Assembly (NCBI GenBank): GCA_002435745.1
Contig: DIWT01000017.1
Coordinates: forward strand, 1-19,761
Length of the DNA stretch: 19,761 nucleotides
Direction of reading: 5' to 3'
DNA from: a bacterium UBP15_UBA6099
Lineage (GTDB): Bacteria > UBP15 > UBA6099
Made by a program: the position numbers and the translations under genes. Shown here piece after piece: positions 6,941 to 12,836 of this stretch (the stretch's first letter is position 1; each line of letters begins with the position of its first letter). The notes beneath the pieces were generated by a model. It made no database searches and was not told the origin of the DNA. It saw nothing but the letters and a program-made list of their open reading frames with translations.

Positions 6941-7789
6941 TTGGAGCCTCAAACATTCATAACGCTAGCCGTCGTCGGCCTGTTCGCGGGGACCGCCGCC
7001 TCCCTGCTGGGAGTGGGCGGCGGAATCGTGTTCGTGCCGGCGGTGTTTTATTTTTATTCGCTCTCGGCTGTCGAGGTGGACATCGCGATGAAGAGCGCGG
7101 TCGCCACCAGCCTGACGATGATATTTTTCACGGCGATAGCGGGCGGGCTGGGACATTTGCGAAAAGGCAACTACATCCCCGGCGCGCTCAGGTGGCTGAT
7201 TCCGGGGAGCGTGGTCGGGGCGGCTATCGGCTCGCGTCTCGCGCTCGTCTCCCATGGCGAGTCCCTCAAGTTCGCCTATGCGCTGCTGCTGTTCGCGGTG
7301 TCGGCGCAGATGGCGTTCGGCAGGGACAGGAGCGAAGATTGCGCCGCCGAAGGAGCCGACGCGCCGAAAACAGGAATCCCGGCAGTCTCGCTTCTTCTGG
7401 TCGGGCTGTTCTCCGGAGTCCTTTCCGGGTTTGTGGGCGGAGGGGGCGGAGTCATCATTGTTCCGGCTCTGTTTCTGTTGACCCGCTACCCGATAAAAAA
7501 ATGCGTTGGAGAATCGACGCTGCTGATAATATTCACGTCGCTGGCGGGCGCGTCCACGTTCGTGTTTGCAGAGCCGCCGACCGCGCAGATACCTTTGAAC
7601 GCCGGGTACGTGAACATAGCGATATGCGCGGCGATGGTTCCGGCGGCCATACTCGGCGCAAGGCTCGGCGTGACGATTTCCTCCCGAGCAAAACCAATGA
7701 TACTGAGGCGCGCGTTCTCCGTCCTCTGCGCTTTTCTCGGACTCGAAATGATAGGCGCTTTTACCCTGCTCCAAAACTATTTCAAATGA
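6941..7789 (+). CDS. TauE/SafE (DUF81) family membrane anion exporter
   Basis: This encodes 282 residues from a TTG start at 6941, four bases after the AOR stop, so translation is likely coupled; no clear ribosome site is visible. Reading frames extending upstream would overlap the AOR gene by more than 100 bp and give a non-hydrophobic Arg-rich tail. Eight or so membrane segments form two repeats, each opening with the family's glycine-rich motif: 'SLLGVGGGIVFVPAVF' near the N-terminus and 'SGFVGGGGGVIIVPALF' in the middle, with a hydrophilic loop ('GRDRSEDCAAEGADAPK') between the halves. The family exports sulfite, sulfoacetate and related organic anions across the inner membrane. Being in one operon with an AOR suggests it moves an acid or sulfur anion linked to that reaction; this is inference. 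The stop codon lies inside the first 28-bp direct repeat. Confidence 0.9.
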   Translation: MEPQTFITLAVVGLFAGTAASLLGVGGGIVFVPAVFYFYSLSAVEVDIAMKSAVATSLTMIFFTAIAGGLGHLRKGNYIPGALRWLIPGSVVGAAIGSRLALVSHGESLKFAYALLLFAVSAQMAFGRDRSEDCAAEGADAPKTGIPAVSLLLVGLFSGVLSGFVGGGGGVIIVPALFLLTRYPIKKCVGESTLLIIFTSLAGASTFVFAEPPTAQIPLNAGYVNIAICAAMVPAAILGARLGVTISSRAKPMILRRAFSVLCAFLGLEMIGAFTLLQNYFK

Positions 7790-7809
7790 CATAGCTGTTT
7801 TACGCTTCG
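7782..7809 (+). repeat. 28-bp direct repeat, left copy
   Basis: This sequence (begins TCAAATGACATAGC, ends TTTTACGCTTCG) is identical over all 28 bases to 9348-9375 in the same orientation. The match stops sharply on both sides. It overlaps the last codons and stop of the TauE-type gene. The two copies, 1,566 bp apart, bracket the secretin gene. Confidence 0.9.
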
Positions 7810-7988
7810 AGAACATTGTCATTCTAAAAAACAAAAAACCCGCCCATGCTATGGCTGAAGGTTTGCATATATTATTTTGCCCGCGCCGTGTTGACGATGA
7901 GCGCTTGTGAGTTGTAATATGGAGAAGTCAACCGAAAGCGACACAAGACGCCGCATAGCGCGGCAGCATGAAGACGGGAGCTTAAACA
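7810..7988 (+). other. Intergenic region upstream of the secretin gene
   Basis: About 180 bp, AT-rich in its first half (an A-rich run near 7827-7838 and TATATTATTTT near 7867-7878). No gene is visible. It contains the candidate secretin promoter and, at the end, the ribosome site. Confidence 0.6.
7891..7920 (+). promoter_or_regulatory. Candidate promoter of the secretin gene
   Basis: TTGACG (7891-7896), 18-bp spacer, TAATAT (7915-7920). The predicted RNA start near 7927 gives a leader of about 60 nt. It lies inside the segment bracketed by the direct repeats, so the secretin gene carries its own promoter with it. Confidence 0.45.
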
Positions 7989-9281
7989 ATGAATAAGACC
8001 CTGAAAACGCTCTGTTTTATTTTGTTGGCGACGATTTACTTTGCCGTCTCGACGATAGCGGAGCCGAAGGTTGTCAAAAGCGGAATGCAGACGGGAGACG
8101 GCCCTTCCAAAGGCTCTATAAAGCTCGATTTGCAGGTCGACGAGGACAGCAGCGTTTTCACTCAGACGGTAATGGTAGAGCTGGAAAATCTGAACGCGGA
8201 AGAGGTGGAGCCGTTCGTGAGGAAAGGGCTTTCAAAGTACGGCTCGGTTTCGGTCAACGCGTCGGCAAATCTGCTTGTCATAACTGACAGGGAGCCCAAG
8301 CTGACCGACATTGTAAATTTCGTGTATGAAATGGACAAGCTGGGGATAGAGAACTTCGTGCAGCTTAAAACGGAAGTGATAAAGCTGGACAACGCGCAGG
8401 CGTCCAGCCTTGTAGGAATCGTTTCGCCCCGGCTGACTCAAGACGGCTCTATTCATGCGGACAACAATCTGAACGTGCTGGTGGTGACGGACGTTGCGGG
8501 GAAAATCAAATACGTGAAGGACATAATAAGGCAGTTGGATCAGCCGCCGCAACAGGTGATCATTGAAGCGAGAATAGTTCAACTTTTCGACGCGGACTTC
8601 AGCGATGTCGGAATCGATCTATCAGCTTTGCTGAGCGGTGGGAGAATGACATTTAATTATACCAATCAGAATTCTGATCAGATGTCAGGCGGTTCCAGCT
8701 ACGAAACTTCATCAAAATCCCTAGCAAAAGCCTACCAAAGCCAAGCCAATGTAGAGGAAGTCATCGGGGTTCTCACAGGGACCAACAAGGCGAAGCTGGT
8801 GGCCAGTCCGAGGATTGTCACGCTGAACAACAAGACGGGCCAAATCGGAGTAGACATCTCTATGTACACCGGCTCTGATCGTTCGACCCGAAACACGCAG
8901 TTGTATTTGTACGCAACGCCGCGAATCGGAGCGGGAAATACTATAACAATAGATTTTTCTGCGGCATCAGGCGATATGTCGTTTCCCTACACAAGCGGAG
9001 CGAATATTTCAATCCCCGCCGAACTATCAAACAAAAGAATCTCAAGCTCCGTGGTTCTCAAAGAGGGGGAGACCTTCGTGGTGGGAGGGCTGGAGACGAA
9101 GTTCAAGACGTTTCTTGAGAGGCGGACGCCATTGCTCGGCCACATACCCGTGCTCGAAAAGGCGTTCACGAAGAAAACTGAATACGAAAGAACCAGCAAC
9201 ATTTTATTTTTCTTAACGCCAAGAATCATAAAGAACGCTGATAATCCTCCGACTGACAAAGAAAAGTTGTTGATGGAATAG
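7989..9281 (+). CDS. Compact secretin (outer-membrane channel of the type II/III secretion, pilus or phage-export superfamily)
   Basis: This encodes 430 residues; ATG at 7989 with GGGAG 8 nt upstream. A Sec signal peptide covers residues 1-24 ('LLATIYFAVSTIA'). Two ring-building N-domains follow (about 60-115, with 'VELENLNAEEVEPFVRKGL' and 'NASANLLVITD'; and about 125-185, 'IKLDNAQASSLVGIVSPRL'). Residues 186-413 form the secretin beta-barrel domain, starting 'QVIIEARIVQL' and ending with the signature 'VVGGLETKF ... PLLGHIPVLEKAF ... ILFFLTPRII'. Secretins assemble as multimers in the outer membrane to pass folded proteins, pili or phage. Family members are often 600-700 residues; this one has no N0 domain and no C-terminal pilotin-binding tail. 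No other secretion gene lies in the window. Its middle (about 8640-9010) is visibly more AT-rich than neighbouring genes. The family is firm; the machine it serves is unknown. Confidence 0.92.
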   Translation: MNKTLKTLCFILLATIYFAVSTIAEPKVVKSGMQTGDGPSKGSIKLDLQVDEDSSVFTQTVMVELENLNAEEVEPFVRKGLSKYGSVSVNASANLLVITDREPKLTDIVNFVYEMDKLGIENFVQLKTEVIKLDNAQASSLVGIVSPRLTQDGSIHADNNLNVLVVTDVAGKIKYVKDIIRQLDQPPQQVIIEARIVQLFDADFSDVGIDLSALLSGGRMTFNYTNQNSDQMSGGSSYETSSKSLAKAYQSQANVEEVIGVLTGTNKAKLVASPRIVTLNNKTGQIGVDISMYTGSDRSTRNTQLYLYATPRIGAGNTITIDFSAASGDMSFPYTSGANISIPAELSNKRISSSVVLKEGETFVVGGLETKFKTFLERRTPLLGHIPVLEKAFTKKTEYERTSNILFFLTPRIIKNADNPPTDKEKLLME

Positions 9282-9347
9282 CAATGGCAAGTTAAGAATA
9301 AGGTTGTAGTAAAAGAAAGCGGGATAGTCCCACTGTCTAAAAACGCG

Positions 9348-9375
9348 TCAAATGACATAGCTGTTTTACGCTTCG
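9348..9375 (+). repeat. 28-bp direct repeat, right copy
   Basis: Identical to 7782-7809, same orientation. It lies 66 bp after the secretin stop and 20 bp beyond the stop of the dipeptidase gene on the other strand. Confidence 0.9.
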
Positions 9376-9395
9376 GCTAACAAACCGGCGCGAGG

Positions 9396-10130
9396 TTAAG
9401 CGAGTCGCGGGCGGACGGAGTCGCTGAAGAGCATTTCGAGACTCCACGGGACGGCTGAGTAGAGGGTGGCGGGATGTCCGCCGAGTTGCGCCCATTCGCA
9501 GTCGCCGTAAGAGAAATGCCACCATTCGCAAGGCGTCTTCTTGAATCCGTGTCGGGTGAAGCAATCGGCGAACTTCTGTCTCATTTCATCGGTTTGCGGG
9601 CCGCCGTCGGCGGCGTCGCCTTTGGAATCCACAAAGATGGTTTTGAATGAATCGCCGCCGAAGTCGGCCCGGCGGTTTTTCCGGATGTCCCACAGGGAGG
9701 CGTCCACAGCCGCGCCGCATGGGTGGCCGCCGTATCTCGGATCCGCGGAGAACGAATTGACGAAGGCGGCGAGGTCGTCTTCGGAATCCATGCGGGGGCC
9801 GAAAAACTTAAAGTAGTTGCTCACAAGCGAAAAGCATATTCTCTGGACATGGGGCGGGCGGTAGGCGTCGATGAGGAGCAGCCGGTAATCCGGGCCGAAG
9901 GCGTCTATGGCGGACTCGGCGGCGGCGCGGGTCATTTCAAGGACTGTCCGCCGCAGGAACATACGGCCCGCCATCGGAACCGCCGAAAGCGGCTGCGGCT
10001 GTTTTTTCCACAGCCTGTCGTCGTCGGGCGCGATTACAAGCTCCTCGCCGTTGTCGCGTTGTTCGATTCTCGCGCACGCGTCGAGATATTTTCTTCCGAA
10101 TCGAAGAATCTCTCGCTGTTTGTCATTCAT
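9396..10130 (-). CDS. VanX/DdpX-type D-alanyl-D-alanine dipeptidase (peptidase family M15D)
   Basis: This encodes 244 residues on the minus strand. The ATG at 10130 overlaps the stop of the upstream glycosyltransferase gene by 8 bp and has GGAGG 9 nt upstream, so the two are translationally coupled. The family signature is present: arginine in 'LLLIDAYRPP' (R91), zinc ligands H136 and D143 in 'GGHPCGAAVD', catalytic E202 and third zinc ligand H205 in 'CEWWHFSYGD'. Enzymes of this group hydrolyse free D-Ala-D-Ala. In vancomycin-resistant strains this removes the normal peptidoglycan terminus; in other bacteria it serves dipeptide recycling as a carbon or nitrogen source. No vanH, vanA, vanRS or transporter genes are next to it, so recycling or remodelling of cell-wall peptides is likelier than drug resistance. 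No signal peptide is visible, so it is probably cytoplasmic. Confidence 0.9.
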   Translation of the reverse strand: MNDKQREILRFGRKYLDACARIEQRDNGEELVIAPDDDRLWKKQPQPLSAVPMAGRMFLRRTVLEMTRAAAESAIDAFGPDYRLLLIDAYRPPHVQRICFSLVSNYFKFFGPRMDSEDDLAAFVNSFSADPRYGGHPCGAAVDASLWDIRKNRRADFGGDSFKTIFVDSKGDAADGGPQTDEMRQKFADCFTRHGFKKTPCEWWHFSYGDCEWAQLGGHPATLYSAVPWSLEMLFSDSVRPRLA

Positions 10131-11763
10131 CAGGGGCCGCCTCCGGAGCGGAAGGTTTGCGTCTTCGCAACAAAGCGAGCAGGGAGACCGCGAGCGCGGC
10201 GGTCGCGGTCGCGGCAAGGAAAGCGAGCAGGGGCCGCGTCCAGTCCGCCGAAGCGGGAAAGAATCTTGGGAAATGCAGCCACCAGTAATCGAAGCCGGCG
10301 GCAGTTTCCGGGCGGAGCGGGGGCGCGTAAGCCATCAGGCCGCGCCACGGGAAATCTTTCAACATCCGTTCTCTCAACTCGTCAGCCGGTAGGCCGCGAT
10401 CGAGCGCGGTGTGTTTCAGCAGCCACCAGTGGCCGGCGACAGGCGAGAAATCGGGGGCGAAGTGCAGGGCGAGCATTTCGTCCCTCATCCCCGCGCGCTC
10501 CGGAATCTCTTTCATCCAGCGCGGTTCGAGCATGCGCGTCTGCAATATGTATTCGTGGAAATTCACGGTGGAGCCGAGTATCTGGATGAAGAAGGAGAGG
10601 GCGGCGAGCGCGGCGAAAGATGTCTTCGCGGCTGGGCGCAACGCGGAGAACCCTCTGACGAGGGGCAGCAGCGGAAGCGCCATAAGGGGAACGACGGGGA
10701 CGATGAGTCTCGGACCCCAAGCCCAGTCGCCGTGCCACGCCCACCACCGGGAGTAGAGGAGGAAAGCGGCGGCTGACGCGGCCCATACGAGGAAGCTTTC
10801 CGCGCGGCGCTCCCTGTGAAAGGCCCCCATCGCCGCCACGGAAGCGAGGAGCATCGGCGCGTACAGAAAGACGCTCTTGCCGGGGCTGAAAAGCAATCCG
10901 TACAGGCCGGACAGGGCGGAGACGTTGAACCCGAACGCGGCGTCCCTGCCCGCGCCGTATCCGAGGGCGAAAGGGGAGCCGAACCTGATGTCGTTCAGAA
11001 ACAGGATGACGGCGGCGAATACGGAGGCGGAGGCGCAGAAAGCGGCGGCGCGCATGAAACCGGCGCGGCGCGGGCCTGCGGAGAACAACAGATAGAGCGC
11101 GAATATGGGGACGAAGAGAAGGTTTGCGGATTTCGCGAGGGCGGCGGCTCCGATGAAAGCGCCTGCGGCGGCGGCGGCCCAAGCGCCGACGCCCTCCCGG
11201 CCCCGCGCGCGCGCAGCGAACAGCGCGCAACCCGTTATCATGCAGGCCTGCAGCGGCTCGCTGAATCCGAACCGCGCGTAAGGCATCATCATCGTCGCTA
11301 GGCCGAGCAGGAACGCGCAAACCGCCGACGCTTTGACGCCGTATCCAAGCTCCAGAGCCAGCAGAAAGAAAAGGACGATCCCCAGCGCGGATATAATCGG
11401 CACGCTCATAACGGAGACGAAATAGACGAAGTAGAACCTGTGGACAGGCTCGGCTCCGCGCGGGGCCAGCGCTTTGCCGACGGCGTAGAACGGAGCTTCC
11501 AGCAGGGACTGTCCGACGCCGAACTTCGAGTAAAACTTGCCGTCCGGCCCCGGTTCGAGGGGAACGACCGGGCTTTTCTCGCTCATGCCGAGAGAACGGT
11601 TCTCGACAATCGAAGCGGCGACAAGGAAGTACGCCGCCGGGTCGCCGTTCGGCAACCAGCCTCTGGCGATTGACGCGTAGAGGGCCGTCCAGAATATGAA
11701 GAATGCGACGAGAAAAAGCCTCGACGCGCCGCCGCGATTTTGTTTTAGGGTTCCGCCGCTCAT
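10123..11763 (-). CDS. GT-C type multi-spanning membrane glycosyltransferase (GT39/ArnT-like)
   Basis: This encodes 546 residues on the minus strand; ATG at 11763, GGAG 5 nt upstream. It has about eleven to twelve hydrophobic helices. The first external loop holds 'LPNGDPAAYFLVAASI' with D41, matching the catalytic acidic residue that GT-C enzymes carry after helix 1, and then 'YSKFGVGQSLLEAPFYAVG'. A central 'SRWWAWHGDWAWGPRLIVP' motif (about residues 334-352) is characteristic of a group of bacterial GT-C proteins. A soluble C-terminal portion (about 410-500) precedes the last helix and a short basic cytoplasmic tail. GT-C enzymes transfer a sugar from a polyprenyl-phosphate donor to an acceptor on the periplasmic face. 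Donor and acceptor are unknown. The divergent UbiA-family gene could supply a polyprenyl-linked pentose donor (inference). Confidence 0.85.
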   Translation of the reverse strand: MSGGTLKQNRGGASRLFLVAFFIFWTALYASIARGWLPNGDPAAYFLVAASIVENRSLGMSEKSPVVPLEPGPDGKFYSKFGVGQSLLEAPFYAVGKALAPRGAEPVHRFYFVYFVSVMSVPIISALGIVLFFLLALELGYGVKASAVCAFLLGLATMMMPYARFGFSEPLQACMITGCALFAARARGREGVGAWAAAAAGAFIGAAALAKSANLLFVPIFALYLLFSAGPRRAGFMRAAAFCASASVFAAVILFLNDIRFGSPFALGYGAGRDAAFGFNVSALSGLYGLLFSPGKSVFLYAPMLLASVAAMGAFHRERRAESFLVWAASAAAFLLYSRWWAWHGDWAWGPRLIVPVVPLMALPLLPLVRGFSALRPAAKTSFAALAALSFFIQILGSTVNFHEYILQTRMLEPRWMKEIPERAGMRDEMLALHFAPDFSPVAGHWWLLKHTALDRGLPADELRERMLKDFPWRGLMAYAPPLRPETAAGFDYWWLHFPRFFPASADWTRPLLAFLAATATAALAVSLLALLRRRKPSAPEAAPDE

Positions 11764-11773
11764 GCCGTCTCCG

Positions 11774-11788
11774 CCGGCGTTTCGCCGG
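11774..11788 (-). promoter_or_regulatory. Leader hairpin of the glycosyltransferase mRNA
   Basis: CCGGCG-AAA-CGCCGG forms a perfect 6-bp GC stem with a 3-nt loop. It sits at the 5' end of the predicted transcript and abuts the ribosome site GGCGGAG (11775-11769). It may affect ribosome access or RNA stability. Confidence 0.5.
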
Positions 11789-11797
11789 TATCCCGCA

Positions 11798-11806
11798 ATT
11801 ATAGCA
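11798..11806 (-). promoter_or_regulatory. Extended -10 promoter of the glycosyltransferase-dipeptidase operon
   Basis: On the minus strand TGC-TATAAT (11806-11798) is a perfect extended -10. The expected -35 position reads AAGCGC and is not recognisable, which extended -10 promoters tolerate. RNA start near 11791. Confidence 0.5.
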
Positions 11807-11839
11807 CAGCGAGGGCGGGCGCGCTTCGCCTCGGTTCGC

Positions 11840-11868
11840 TTCTCCCGCGCGGCGCAATGTGATATGCT
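11840..11868 (+). promoter_or_regulatory. Candidate promoter of the ubiA-TPR gene run
   Basis: TGA-TATGCT (-10 at 11863-11868 with an extended TG) lies 17 bp after TTCTCC (11840-11845). This is weak, but it is the best match upstream of 11944. RNA start would be near 11875, just before a long leader hairpin. Confidence 0.3.
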
Positions 11869-11880
11869 TTCACGGAAACG

Positions 11881-11913
11881 GACGAAGGCTGGAAGAGCTT
11901 TTTAGCCTGCGTC
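11881..11913 (+). promoter_or_regulatory. Hairpin in the leader of the UbiA-family gene
   Basis: The arms GACGAAGGCT (11881-11890) and AGCCTGCGTC (11904-11913) pair over ten positions with one A-G mismatch around a 13-nt loop ending in TTTTT. It could be a leader structure. There is no T-run after the stem, so it is not a standard terminator. Confidence 0.4.
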
Positions 11914-11943
11914 ACGAATCGGGATATCCGGCGGATTTGTCGA

Positions 11944-12801
11944 ATGGCGGTAGTTGATTACATTAAGACATTCAGACCGGCGCACTGGGTGAAAAACCTG
12001 TTGGTGGGCGCTCCGCTATTCTTTTCTGGAGGAATGCTCGACGCGGGGTCTGCGGCGGTCGCGGCGGCGGCTTTCGCTGGGTTCTGTTTCGCCTCCGGGT
12101 TCATCTACGTCGTCAACGATCTTGTGGACGTCGGGCAGGACCGCGCGGACGCGGTCAAAAGGAACCGACCATACGCGGCAGGCAGGATAAGCCGTGGGGG
12201 CATGATGGCAGCCGCCTCTGGGGCGGCAGTCGCAGCCGGGGCGGTCGCGGCCTGCATCGGCGACGGATACGCTCTCATGCTCGCCGCCTACGCCGTTTTG
12301 ATGCTGTCGTATAATTTCTTTCTCAAAAAGATGCGCGCGGCGGGAGTCGTCGCCATCGCCGCCGGAATGATACTGCGCATGCTCGCGGGGGCTGCCGCAA
12401 TAGACGTCAGGGTCTCCGCTTGGGTTTACCCGGAGGCGTTTCTGCTGGCGGCGTACGTAGTGGCGGGCAAGAGGATATACATGGACGCGGCGGTCGCGCG
12501 GCCTTCCGCGGCGGAGGAACTATTGTTCCGCGCTCTCGGCGCGGCCACCGTCGCGGTTTACGCCGCTTACAGTTTTTCAGGCGTCGGCGTCGAGAAATAC
12601 GGCACGAGCTTTCTTTGGGTTACGGCGCCGTTCGTCGCGCTTGCCGTATGGAGATACTATTCGCTGGCCCGCAGAGCGGACAGAACCCGCGAGCACCTTC
12701 AGGCCATCCTGTCAGACCCGGCCATAGTGTCCGCCGTGTTCGCGTGGCTTGCTGTGTTTGCGGCTTTGATTTATGGGCCGCAACTGGTAAAACATATCTA
12801 A
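11944..12801 (+). CDS. UbiA-family prenyltransferase, decaprenyl-phosphate phosphoribosyltransferase-like
   Basis: This encodes 285 residues; ATG at 11944 with a modest GGCGGA 7 nt upstream. About eight to nine membrane helices are present. The first Asp-rich motif is N58-D-xx-D62-xxx-D66-R67, followed by 'KRNRPYAAGRIS' (K72, R75, P76, G80). 'FRPAHWVKNLLVGAPLF' at the N-terminus and 'YNFFLKK' (Y123, K128) also match the subgroup that transfers phosphoribose from PRPP to polyprenyl phosphate, the DPPR synthases, rather than quinone or heme prenyltransferases. Where that subgroup carries a second conserved Asp (11 residues before R145) this protein has G134, so activity or substrate may differ. 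Product would be a membrane-linked phosphoribose used for cell-envelope glycans. A gap of only 35 nt separates it from the next gene, which suggests an operon. Confidence 0.85.
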   Translation: MAVVDYIKTFRPAHWVKNLLVGAPLFFSGGMLDAGSAAVAAAAFAGFCFASGFIYVVNDLVDVGQDRADAVKRNRPYAAGRISRGGMMAAASGAAVAAGAVAACIGDGYALMLAAYAVLMLSYNFFLKKMRAAGVVAIAAGMILRMLAGAAAIDVRVSAWVYPEAFLLAAYVVAGKRIYMDAAVARPSAAEELLFRALGAATVAVYAAYSFSGVGVEKYGTSFLWVTAPFVALAVWRYYSLARRADRTREHLQAILSDPAIVSAVFAWLAVFAALIYGPQLVKHI

Positions 12802-12836
12802 ACCAAAAGGCGCGCCCGTTCGCCAAGGAACTGATT

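Noticed and set aside
10382..11857. A 491-codon minus-strand frame overlapping the glycosyltransferase
   Set aside because: Arg-rich product without membrane segments; it is a shifted frame of the real gene.
12420..12836. Upstream extension of the zinc-ribbon protein into the UbiA gene
   Set aside because: The zinc ribbon begins right at the ATG at 12837, which has a ribosome site; the extension is Arg/Gly-rich and out of frame with the UbiA gene.
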